Positions 24,593 through 32,345 of a stretch of 64,000 nt of DNA are shown here, in pieces. Source of the stretch: Geomonas propionica (lineage in GTDB: Bacteria > Desulfobacterota > Desulfuromonadia > Geobacterales > Geobacteraceae); contig NZ_JAEMHK010000011.1 of assembly GCF_016458235.1 (NCBI RefSeq), forward strand, positions 124,001 through 188,000, given 5' to 3'. The stretch's first letter is position 1. Every line of letters starts with the position of its first letter. Position numbers and translations under genes: made by a program. The notes below the pieces were generated by a model. It was not told the origin of the DNA and did no database searches. It saw nothing but the letters and a program-made list of their open reading frames with translations.

Positions 24593-24794
24593 TTGCGGGT
24601 TTTCCCGAGCCGGTTACGCGAAGGACGCAAGGTACCCGCGACGCACACCAAGAAAACTCCCTTTGAGGGCACAGGCCCAACGTTGCCGCCATGACCCCCT
24701 AAGCCTTTCCTGAAGTACTCGCGACTGCTGCACGGCTTCGTCTCATTTTTCGGTCTCAAGAAACGCCTAATCCAGCTTATCGGGGGGTAGTTTG

Positions 24795-26390
24795 ATGAAG
24801 GAGAAAACTGATTTTCTGGTGATCGGCAGCGGTATCGCGGGGCTTTCCTTCGCGCTGCAGGCTGCGGCCCACGGCAAGGTCGCGGTGGTTACCAAAAGGG
24901 ACATCTCGGAGTCGGCCACGAACTACGCGCAGGGGGGGATCGCCACGGTCTCCTCGGAAGACGATACGTTCGACGCGCACGTGCAGGACACCCTGGTCGC
25001 CGGCGCCGGCATCTGCCACGAGGACGTGGTGCGCATGGTGGTCGAGGAAGGGCCCCAGGTGATCCGCAACCTGATCGACTGGGGGGTGCAGTTCACCAAG
25101 AGCGGCGACGACTACGATCTCACCCGCGAGGGGGGGCACAGCGCGCGGCGCATCCTGCATGCCGAGGACATCACCGGCCGCGAGATCGAGCGCGCCCTGG
25201 TGGCGGCTGCCAAGAAGCACGAGAACATCACCATCTACGAGAACCACATCGCCATCGACCTGGTAACCGAGTCTAAGGTGATGAAGCAGAAGCTGGAGCA
25301 CAACCGCTGCCTGGGCGCCCACGTGCTGGACAAGGAGTCCGGGGTGGTGCGGACCTTTGCGGCGCGCATCACGCTCTTGGCTTCGGGCGGCGCCGGCAAG
25401 GTATATCTTTATACCTGCAACCCGGACGTCGCCACCGGTGACGGCGTCGCCATGGCCTACCGCGCCGGCGCGACCATTGCCAACATGGAATTCATGCAGT
25501 TCCACCCGACCACGCTGTACCACCCCAACGCCCGTTCCTTCCTCATCTCCGAGGCGGTGCGTGGTGAGGGGGCCATCCTAAAGCGGCGCGACGGCACCGC
25601 CTTCATGGAGAAGTACCATCACCTGAAGGACCTGGCGCCGCGCGACATCGTGGCCCGCGCCATCGACAACGAGATGAAGACCTACGGCGACGACTGCGTC
25701 TACCTGGACATCAGGCACCGCGGCGCCGAGTACATCACCTCCCGCTTCCCCAATATCTACCAGACCTGCCTGGAGTACGGCATCGACATGACCACCGAGA
25801 TGCTCCCGGTCGTCCCCGCGGCGCATTACCTCTGCGGCGGCGTGCAGGTGGATTTCAACGCCGAGACCGACATCAAGCACCTCTACGCCATCGGCGAGGT
25901 CGCCTTCACTGGCCTGCACGGCGGCAACCGTCTTGCCAGTAACTCGCTCCTGGAAGCGGCCGTCTACGCGGGGCGCGCCTATGAGCACGCGGTGCAGATC
26001 CTGAAAGACGAGCAGTTCTCCTTCCCGCAGATCCCTGAGTGGGACGCCGGCACCGCGACCAACTCGGACGAGATGGTGGTGGTGTCCCAGAACTGGGACG
26101 AAATCCGCCGCTTCATGTGGAACTACGTCGGCATCGTGAGAAGCGACAAGCGCCTCGCGCGCGCTATGCGCCGCATCGAGCTGATCCAGGACGAGATCGA
26201 GGAGTACTACTGGAACTTCATCGTCACCTCGGACCTGATCGAGTTGAGAAACATCGCCACGGTGGCCCAGTTGATCGTCGCCTGCGCCCAGATGCGCAAG
26301 GAATCGCGCGGGCTCAACTACAACATCGATTACCCGGGCGTCGACGACGTGAACTGGAAGCGCGACACCCACATCAAGAAGAAGTTCTGA
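24795..26390 (+). CDS. nadB: L-aspartate oxidase
   Basis: 531 residues. N-terminal FAD-binding GSGIAGLSFALQAA (residues 10-23), NYAQGGIATV substrate loop near 46, GGHSARRILHAEDITG near 115, capping domain, and CGGVQVDFNAETDIKHLYAIGEVAFTGLHGGNRLASNSLLEA (given in parts: CGGVQVDFNAETDI, YAIGEVAFTGLHG and GNRLASNSLLEA) near 350-395, characteristic of NadB rather than SdhA. It oxidises aspartate to iminoaspartate for quinolinate synthesis, the first step of NAD formation; the anaerobic acceptor is usually fumarate. ATG 24795 has GGGGG upstream; a TTG is directly ahead of it. First of a tight series ending in xerC. Confidence 0.97.
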   Translation: MKEKTDFLVIGSGIAGLSFALQAAAHGKVAVVTKRDISESATNYAQGGIATVSSEDDTFDAHVQDTLVAGAGICHEDVVRMVVEEGPQVIRNLIDWGVQFTKSGDDYDLTREGGHSARRILHAEDITGREIERALVAAAKKHENITIYENHIAIDLVTESKVMKQKLEHNRCLGAHVLDKESGVVRTFAARITLLASGGAGKVYLYTCNPDVATGDGVAMAYRAGATIANMEFMQFHPTTLYHPNARSFLISEAVRGEGAILKRRDGTAFMEKYHHLKDLAPRDIVARAIDNEMKTYGDDCVYLDIRHRGAEYITSRFPNIYQTCLEYGIDMTTEMLPVVPAAHYLCGGVQVDFNAETDIKHLYAIGEVAFTGLHGGNRLASNSLLEAAVYAGRAYEHAVQILKDEQFSFPQIPEWDAGTATNSDEMVVVSQNWDEIRRFMWNYVGIVRSDKRLARAMRRIELIQDEIEEYYWNFIVTSDLIELRNIATVAQLIVACAQMRKESRGLNYNIDYPGVDDVNWKRDTHIKKKF

Positions 26391-26398
26391 GGATCGCC

Positions 26399-26674
26399 AT
26401 GCGCATTGACGAGATCAGGGATGAGATCGACCGGCTGGACAGCGAACTGCTGCGTATCTTCAACGAGCGCGCCTCCCTCGCCCTCAGGATAGGCGAGATC
26501 AAGAAGGGGCTCGACCTGCCGGTCTACGACCCCGCCCGGGAGAAGCGGATCTTCGCCCGGATGACGTCGGAGAACGAGGGGCCCCTGGACGACCAGGCCA
26601 TCGTGCGTCTTTTCGAGAGGGTGATCGACGAATCGCGCCGCCTGGAGCGCATCATGACCCGAGGCGAACACTAA
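26399..26674 (+). CDS. Chorismate mutase, AroQ type (stand-alone)
   Basis: 91 residues, all helical, matching the AroQ fold: IRDEIDRLDSELLRIFNERASLA (in parts: IRDEIDRLDSELL, RIFNERASLA) with the catalytic Arg near the N-terminus, IGEIKK with the active-site Lys near residue 35, YDPAREK near 43, and a third helix with VIDESRRLE. It converts chorismate to prephenate for phenylalanine and tyrosine synthesis. ATG 26399 lies 8 bp after the nadB stop with GAGGA upstream. No prephenate dehydratase or DAHP synthase is fused to it. The next gene is an isolated DAHP-synthase-type small domain, which suggests a shared aromatic-pathway function. Confidence 0.92.
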   Translation: MRIDEIRDEIDRLDSELLRIFNERASLALRIGEIKKGLDLPVYDPAREKRIFARMTSENEGPLDDQAIVRLFERVIDESRRLERIMTRGEH

Positions 26675-26688
26675 AGGGAGGTTGGCAG

Positions 26689-26898
26689 GTGCTGATCGTT
26701 ATGCGTAAGACGGCCGACGAAAAGGCCCAGGAAGAGATCAAGTCGTACCTCATCGAGCGTGGTTTCGATATCCACCAGTCCACGGGCGCGAACCGTGTCA
26801 TCATCGGCGTCATCGGCGACACCGAAACTCTCCCGGAGTCGGACATCAAGGCGTTTCCCGGGGTGCTGCAGGTAGTGCGTATCGCCAAGGAAGAGTGA
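26689..26898 (+). CDS. Stand-alone ferredoxin-like (FXD) domain of DAHP-synthase type
   Basis: 69 residues from GTG 26689, with GGGAGG seven bases upstream. The sequence (LIVMRKTADEKAQEEIKSYL, GFDIHQSTGANRVIIGVIGD, FPGVLQVVRI) looks like the N-terminal ferredoxin-like domain found on type I-beta DAHP synthases, where it mediates feedback inhibition by aromatic amino acids. Here the catalytic barrel is absent: a stop codon follows and overlaps the glnD start (TGATG). It sits 14 bp after chorismate mutase, the other enzyme such domains are associated with. It may act in trans on DAHP synthase or on the mutase. The domain call is good; the role is inference. Confidence 0.8.
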   Translation: MLIVMRKTADEKAQEEIKSYLIERGFDIHQSTGANRVIIGVIGDTETLPESDIKAFPGVLQVVRIAKEE

Positions 26899-29582
26899 TG
26901 CGCCTCAACATAAACGCATACCTCTCGGAGGCGATGAAGGGGGACGGCAAGAGCTTCGAGGAGAAGCGCGGCGCCTACCTCGCGGCCGCGCGCGAGTTCC
27001 TGGAGCATTTCCGCGAGGAGTCCAAGCGCTCGCACCGGGAAGGGGAAGACGGCATCGCGGTGGTGCAGTCGATCACCGCCATGACCGACGCGCTGGTGAC
27101 ACGGCTTTTCACCGCACTTTCCGACGATTTGCAGATGCACAAGTCCGGGCAGCTCGCCCTGATCGCGGTCGGCGGCTACGGGCGGCGCGAGCTGAACCCT
27201 TATTCCGACCTGGACCTGCTCTTTTTGTACAGCGGCAAGGACTTGAAAGTCGTGGAAGAGGCGGCCAACCGCCTGCTCTACTTCCTGTGGGACCTGCGCC
27301 TCGACGTCGGCTACTCGGTGCGCACCATCGCAGACTGCGTCGAGATGGCGGGCAACGACGTCACGGTGAAGACGGCACTTCTGGACGCGCGCCTGCTCAT
27401 CGGCAGCGAGCACCTCTTCTCGGAACTGAAGAAGATGATGGTGACCCAGGTGCTCGCCAAGAGAAGTGACTCCTTCATCAACGAGAAGCTCGAGGAATTG
27501 AGGAAAAGGCGCGAGAAGTACGGCTCCAGCGTCTACATCCTGGAACCCAACATCAAGGAAGGGGAAGGGTGCCTCCGGGACCTGCACACCGCGATGTGGG
27601 TCGCGAAGATCAAGTACAAGGTGGATGAGCCGCGCGAGCTGGTCATGAAGGGGGTCCTCTCGGAAGAGGAGCTCGGCATGTACTACAGCTCGCTTTCCTA
27701 TCTCTGGCGCATCCGCAACGAGCTGCATTATCTGGCCGGCAGGAAGAACGACCAGCTCACCTTCGAGGCGCAGACCACCATCGCCCGCTTCTTCGGCTAT
27801 GACGACAAAGGGAAGACCCTCGCCGTCGAACAGTTCATGCAGGACTTCTACCTGCACGCCAACCGCGTCGAACATTTCAGTTCCCTCCTCATCACCAAGT
27901 GCAGCCAGCGCGAGGACTCCGCCCGCAAGATCCTGGGCTACTTCACCCGCCGGCCGGTGGGGGACGGCTTCTACGTCATGAAGGGGGAGTTGGTGATCCC
28001 GGACGAGACCGTGATCGCCAAGGACCCGGTGCGGCTCATCAAGATCTTCGAGCACGCCCAGAAACAGGGGGTGGCGCTCTCGCTGGCGACCAAGACCCTG
28101 ATCCGCAACAACCTGGACCTGGTGAACGACAAGTTCCGCCGCTCCAAGGAGGCCAACGCCTCCTTCATCAACATCCTGCAGTCCGAGAAGAAGCTCTACG
28201 ACACCCTGCAGCAGATGCACCACCTGGGCTTTCTGATCCGCTTCATCCCGGAATTCGAACGGATCTACTGCAAGGTGCAGCACGACGTCTACCACATCTA
28301 CACGGTCGACACCCACACCCTGTTCGCGGTCGAGGAGATCGCGAAGCTGTGGCGCGGCGAGCACAAGGAGACCCTGCCGCTTCTGACCCAGCTCGCCATG
28401 GAGATCGACAAGCGCTGGCTGCTGCTCCTGGCCGTCTTGTTCCACGACATCGGCAAGGGGGGCGGGGGCGGCCACGCCGAGGTGGGCGCCGAGTTGACCA
28501 AGACCATCGCCCGCCGCATGGGGCTCATCAAGGAAGATTCGGAGCGCCTGCAATTCCTTGTGCGCCAGCACCTCCTGTTGGCCCACATCGCCCAGCGCCG
28601 CGACCTGCACGACGAACGGATGATCATCCAGTTCGCGCGCCAGATGGAGAAGAGTGAGAACCTGAAGATGCTCTATCTTCTGACCTACGCCGACATCAAG
28701 GCGGTGGGGCCGGAGGTGTGGACCGAGTGGAAGGCGCTCCTGCTGCAGGAACTCTACGAGAAGGCCTTCACCGTTTTGGAACGCGGCGACTTCAAGCTGG
28801 AGGCGTCCGGGGACCGGGTGCGCCGTGTCAAGAGGACCGTCTTCGACCTGCTGGCGGACGACTACCCGGGTCAGTTGGTCAAGGACGAGTTGCAGGCCCT
28901 CACCACCCGGCACCTGCTTTCCTATTCTCCCGAGATCCTCTCGGGGCACGTGCGCACCCTGCTCGAGCTGCCCACGAAGCTTTTGGTACTGCAGTTGTCC
29001 CACGAGGTAGACCGGGGCTATACCAACTGCACCATCTGCACCTATGACATACCGGGGCTCTTCTCCATGATCACCGGGGTGATGGCGGCCAACGGCATGA
29101 ACATCCTCGGCGCGCAGATCCATACCAACACCAACGAGAAGGTGCTGGACATCCTGCAGGTGAACTCGCCGCAGGGCTTCGTGATCACCGAGGAAAGCCG
29201 CTGGACCCGTTTCGAGTCGGATCTCAGACAGGTACTGGAAGGAAAGGTCCGGGTGGGGCAACTGGTGGCCAAGCGCAACCGCCCCAGCATTCTTACCGAG
29301 AAGGCGAAGCCGACCGTACCCGCGCGGGTGGAAATCGACAACGAGGTCTCTTCCGACTACACGGTCATCGACATCTACGCGCACGACAAGATCGGACTTT
29401 TGTACAGCATCACCAGCACGCTCACCAGGCTCGGGCTCTACATCGGCGTGTCCAAGATCTCCACCAAGGTGGACCAGGTCGCCGACGTGTTCTACGTGAA
29501 GGACATCTTCGGGCAGAAGATCTCCGAGCCGGGCAAGCTCGAGGAGATCCGCAAGGAACTTCTCGCCGCCGTGGACGGCTAG
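26898..29582 (+). CDS. glnD: [Protein-PII] uridylyltransferase / uridylyl-removing enzyme
   Basis: 894 residues. Nucleotidyltransferase domain with GGYGRRELNPYSDLDLLFL near residue 93-111, GlnD middle domain, an HD hydrolase domain (LFHDIGKGGGGGHAEVG near 516), and two ACT domains at the C-terminus (about 715-790 and 820-890). It uridylylates PII when nitrogen is limiting and removes UMP when glutamine is high; the ACT domains sense glutamine. The start overlaps the stop of the FXD gene, and its stop overlaps the xerC start, so the series is translationally coupled. A GTG directly ahead of the ATG is an alternative start. Confidence 0.96.
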   Translation: MRLNINAYLSEAMKGDGKSFEEKRGAYLAAAREFLEHFREESKRSHREGEDGIAVVQSITAMTDALVTRLFTALSDDLQMHKSGQLALIAVGGYGRRELNPYSDLDLLFLYSGKDLKVVEEAANRLLYFLWDLRLDVGYSVRTIADCVEMAGNDVTVKTALLDARLLIGSEHLFSELKKMMVTQVLAKRSDSFINEKLEELRKRREKYGSSVYILEPNIKEGEGCLRDLHTAMWVAKIKYKVDEPRELVMKGVLSEEELGMYYSSLSYLWRIRNELHYLAGRKNDQLTFEAQTTIARFFGYDDKGKTLAVEQFMQDFYLHANRVEHFSSLLITKCSQREDSARKILGYFTRRPVGDGFYVMKGELVIPDETVIAKDPVRLIKIFEHAQKQGVALSLATKTLIRNNLDLVNDKFRRSKEANASFINILQSEKKLYDTLQQMHHLGFLIRFIPEFERIYCKVQHDVYHIYTVDTHTLFAVEEIAKLWRGEHKETLPLLTQLAMEIDKRWLLLLAVLFHDIGKGGGGGHAEVGAELTKTIARRMGLIKEDSERLQFLVRQHLLLAHIAQRRDLHDERMIIQFARQMEKSENLKMLYLLTYADIKAVGPEVWTEWKALLLQELYEKAFTVLERGDFKLEASGDRVRRVKRTVFDLLADDYPGQLVKDELQALTTRHLLSYSPEILSGHVRTLLELPTKLLVLQLSHEVDRGYTNCTICTYDIPGLFSMITGVMAANGMNILGAQIHTNTNEKVLDILQVNSPQGFVITEESRWTRFESDLRQVLEGKVRVGQLVAKRNRPSILTEKAKPTVPARVEIDNEVSSDYTVIDIYAHDKIGLLYSITSTLTRLGLYIGVSKISTKVDQVADVFYVKDIFGQKISEPGKLEEIRKELLAAVDG

Positions 29583-30460
29583 TGGACCGCTACCTCGACC
29601 TCTTTCTGAATTACCTGGTGGTCGAGAAGGGAGCCGCCGCCAACACCGTGGCCGCTTACAGCCGTGATCTGACCCGTTACCTGGCTTTTCTCGGGGAGCG
29701 CGAGCCTGCGCAGGTGAGGGCAAGCGACGTCACCGGGTATCTGGCCAAGCTCAAAGGGGAGGGGATCTCGCCCCGCAGTCGCGCGAGGGCGCTTTCCGCG
29801 CTCAGGATGTTGCACCGCTTCCTGGTCCGCGAAGGGTACTGCGAGGTGAACCCGACCGCTATCGTGGAGGCGCCCAAGGGGCTCCAGAAGCTGCCGAGCG
29901 TGCTCAGTTCGCGCGAGGTGGAGGCGCTGCTGGCCTCGCCGCTTGACACCGGCGCCATAGAGTTGCGTGACAAGGCGATGCTGGAGCTTCTCTACGCGAC
30001 GGGGCTCAGGGTTTCCGAGTTGGTGGGGCTGAAGATCGGCGACGTCAACATCGACGCCGGGTATCTGATGACCATCGGCAAGGGGGACAAGGAGCGGTTG
30101 ATCCCCATGGGGGGCAGCGCCTGTCACGCGGTGGGAGAGTACCTGGAGCAGGCGCGCCAGGAACTGTTGAAGCAGAAGAGTTCGGCGCTGCTCTTTTTGA
30201 GCCGGCTGGGCGAAGGGATGACGCGGCAGGCCTTCTGGAACATCATCAAGAAGAGGGCGCTGCAGGCGGGCGTCAGGAGCGGCATCTCGCCGCACACGTT
30301 GCGCCACTCCTTCGCGACGCATCTGTTGGAGAACGGCGCGGACTTGAGGAGCGTGCAGATCATGCTCGGGCACGCCGACCTCTCGACCACCCAGATCTAC
30401 ACCCACGTGACGCGCGAGCGGCTGAAGCGGCTGCACGAGAAGGCGCACCCGAGGGGATAA
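29582..30460 (+). CDS. xerC: Tyrosine recombinase XerC
   Basis: 292 residues starting at GTG 29582, which overlaps the glnD stop (TAGTG). N-terminal SAM-like DNA-binding domain (1-85) and catalytic domain with all tyrosine-recombinase residues: Arg in TGLRVSEL near 143, Lys in GKGDKERLIP near 167, HTLRHSFATHLL near 240, LGHADLSTTQIYTHV near 263-277 with the nucleophilic Tyr. The length and context fit chromosomal XerC, which resolves chromosome dimers at dif with XerD, rather than an integrase. No dif-like site was searched for successfully. Confidence 0.9.
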   Translation: MDRYLDLFLNYLVVEKGAAANTVAAYSRDLTRYLAFLGEREPAQVRASDVTGYLAKLKGEGISPRSRARALSALRMLHRFLVREGYCEVNPTAIVEAPKGLQKLPSVLSSREVEALLASPLDTGAIELRDKAMLELLYATGLRVSELVGLKIGDVNIDAGYLMTIGKGDKERLIPMGGSACHAVGEYLEQARQELLKQKSSALLFLSRLGEGMTRQAFWNIIKKRALQAGVRSGISPHTLRHSFATHLLENGADLRSVQIMLGHADLSTTQIYTHVTRERLKRLHEKAHPRG

Positions 30461-30471
30461 AAACAAAAGGC

Positions 30472-30755
30472 AAAAGCAGTTACGCAAAGAACGGAAAGTA
30501 TTCGCGAAGTACGCAGAGAAAGCTTGGATTGGTTAACCCAAAAAGCCTTCTTCGTTTCTTTGCGTGGTTTCCCTTCGAGTTCTTTGCGTAACCGCTTTTG
30601 ACTTGCTTTTGAAGATAAAAAGAGGAAAAAAGCAGTTACGCGAAGAACGGAATGTTTCCGCGAAGTACGCCGAGTAAGCTTGGATTGATTAACCCAAAAA
30701 GCTTTCTTCGTTTCTTTGCGGGGGGTCCCTTCGTGTTCTTTGCGTAACTGCTTTT
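30472..30755. repeat. Tandem pair of 128-bp imperfect palindromes
   Basis: Copy 1 is 30472-30599 and copy 2 is 30627-30755. Each starts AAAAGCAGTTACGC and ends GCGTAAC-GCTTTT, so each can fold into a long hairpin; the interior shares AAGCTTGGATTG-TTAACCC and TTCGTTTCTTTGCG. The copies are about 85 percent alike by eye. They fill most of the gap between xerC and the phosphoglycerate mutase gene; the rest is AT-rich leader with TTTTGACTTTTGACTTT. Confidence 0.85.
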
Positions 30756-30826
30756 GACTTTTGACTTTCGATTTTTGATCGCTTTTGAAGTTTTGCCTAA
30801 CTCTATCAAGTGAAAAGGATACTGCT

Positions 30827-32026
30827 ATGAAGTATGTTGTGTTGCTCGGGGACGGGATGTCGGACCAGCCGGTCGGGGCTTTGGACGGTAAAACGCCGCT
30901 GCAGGCGGCTAAGACGCCTAATATGGATTTCATGGCCCGCCGCGGTACGCTCGGCCTCGCCCACACGGTGCCGGGAGGGTACGCCCCGGGCTCGGACGTC
31001 GCCAACCTCTCCATGTTCGGGTACAACCCCGTCGACTGCTACACCGGTCGCTCGCCGCTGGAAGCGGCCAGCATGGGCGTGTCTCTCGGCCCCGACGACG
31101 TCGCCTTCCGCCTCAACCTGGTGCACCTGGAGGCACGCGGCGGCAAGCTGATCATGGAGGATTACTCCGCGGGCCACATCTCCAGCGCCGACGGACGCGA
31201 ACTGGTCGAGGAACTGCAGCGCCAACTGGGCAACGAGGAGTTCTCCTTCCACCCCGGCGTCAGCTATCGCCACCTCATGGTCTGGCACGGCGGCAGGACC
31301 CAGATCAAGATGACACCGCCCCACGATATCTCCGGGCAGTCCATAACCGAACACATGCCCACCGGCGAGGGGGCCGACAAGCTCATCTACCTGATGAACT
31401 CCTCGCAGATGATCTTCCACAACCACCCGCAGTACAAGCGCCGGGCGGCCAACGGAGAGGTCCCGGCCAACTCGATCTGGCTCTGGGGACATGGCAAGGC
31501 TCCGGCCATGGACAGCTTTGACGCCCGCTTCGGCCTCACCGGCGCCGTCATCTCGGCAGTTGATCTCATCAAAGGGATCGGTGTCTACGCCGGCCTCGAC
31601 ATCATCAACGTCCCCGGCGCCACCGGCTACCTTGACACCAACTTTGACGGCAAGGCCCAGGCCGCCATCGACGCACTCAAGGAGCACGATTTCGTATTCG
31701 TGCACGTCGAGGCACCGGACGAGGCATCGCACTCCGGCAAGCTCGCCGACAAGATCAAGGCTATCGAGCTCTTCGACGAGAAGGTGGTGGGCCCGGTACT
31801 GCAGGGGGTGAAACAGTTCGGCGAATACCGCATCCTCTGCGCACCGGACCATCCGACACCGATCATGCTGATGACACATACCTCCGATCCGGTTCCTTTC
31901 GTGATCTATGCAGGCGAGGAAAAGGAGAAGGCGGGGGTGGCAGGGTACGACGAGGCTGCCGCGGCGGCGACCGGACTCAAGGTGGAGCCGGGATATAAGC
32001 TCATGGAGATGCTGCTTAACCGCTAG
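30827..32026 (+). CDS. Cofactor-independent phosphoglycerate mutase (ApgM type)
   Basis: 399 residues from ATG 30827 with AAGGA eight bases upstream; the frame is open 14 codons earlier without support. Metal-binding alkaline-phosphatase-fold motifs: LLGDGMSD near residue 6, the TPNMDFMA segment near 32, SDVANLSMFGYNP near 58 with the catalytic Ser, HVEAPDEASHSG near 294, and CAPDHPTP near 340. It interconverts 3- and 2-phosphoglycerate in glycolysis and gluconeogenesis. This archaeal-type enzyme is common in Geobacteraceae. It appears to be a single gene. Confidence 0.93.
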   Translation: MKYVVLLGDGMSDQPVGALDGKTPLQAAKTPNMDFMARRGTLGLAHTVPGGYAPGSDVANLSMFGYNPVDCYTGRSPLEAASMGVSLGPDDVAFRLNLVHLEARGGKLIMEDYSAGHISSADGRELVEELQRQLGNEEFSFHPGVSYRHLMVWHGGRTQIKMTPPHDISGQSITEHMPTGEGADKLIYLMNSSQMIFHNHPQYKRRAANGEVPANSIWLWGHGKAPAMDSFDARFGLTGAVISAVDLIKGIGVYAGLDIINVPGATGYLDTNFDGKAQAAIDALKEHDFVFVHVEAPDEASHSGKLADKIKAIELFDEKVVGPVLQGVKQFGEYRILCAPDHPTPIMLMTHTSDPVPFVIYAGEEKEKAGVAGYDEAAAAATGLKVEPGYKLMEMLLNR

Positions 32027-32048
32027 TGGTAGCTGTTTCCTTACCTCC

Positions 32049-32206
32049 GATCTCATCCCCTCCCCCTGGAGGGGGGAGGTCGGGAGGGGGGAGGTCGGGA
32101 GGTCGGGAGGGGGGAGGTCGGGAGGTCGGGAGGTCGGGAGGGGGGGAGTTCAGTTGAGTCCACCGAAAGCCCCCTCCCTGACCCTCCCCCTCCGGGGGAG
32201 GGGATC
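32049..32206. repeat. G-rich GGGAGGTC tandem repeat inside a GC palindrome
   Basis: An outer inverted repeat (GATCTCATCCCCTCCCCCT at the left, the AGGGG...CCCCTCC / GGGGGAGGGGATC counterpart at the right) encloses about nine copies of the octamer GGGAGGTC or GGGAGGGG between 32072 and 32150. The G-run density could form G-quadruplexes on the plus strand. The segment lies between the mutase stop and the promoter at 32244. Confidence 0.8.
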
Positions 32207-32243
32207 AAAATGAACATCATCCCACACCGCCTCACATTAAGCG

Positions 32244-32272
32244 TTGACAACTGCCTGGCCTCGGGTTTTAAT
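32244..32272 (+). promoter_or_regulatory. Sigma-70-like promoter of the aminotransferase gene
   Basis: TTGACA, 17 bases, TTTAAT, about 75 bases before the start codon at 32346. Confidence 0.6.
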
Positions 32273-32345
32273 GGCCAGTCTATTACTTCCTAATCTCATC
32301 GGTCCTGCCCCCGGGCATATCACATTAAGCTTCAGGAGGAATTTG

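Noticed and set aside
24595-24790. 6S RNA upstream of nadB
   Set aside because: The ends of the putative transcript do not pair and no long rod with a central bubble could be drawn.
26652-29723. A 1023-codon open frame on the minus strand opposite glnD
   Set aside because: It is the antisense shadow of a high-GC gene with strong codon bias; glnD on the plus strand has full domain support.
29582-30460. Integrase of a mobile element
   Set aside because: Length, start overlap with glnD and lack of attachment sites or cargo fit chromosomal XerC.
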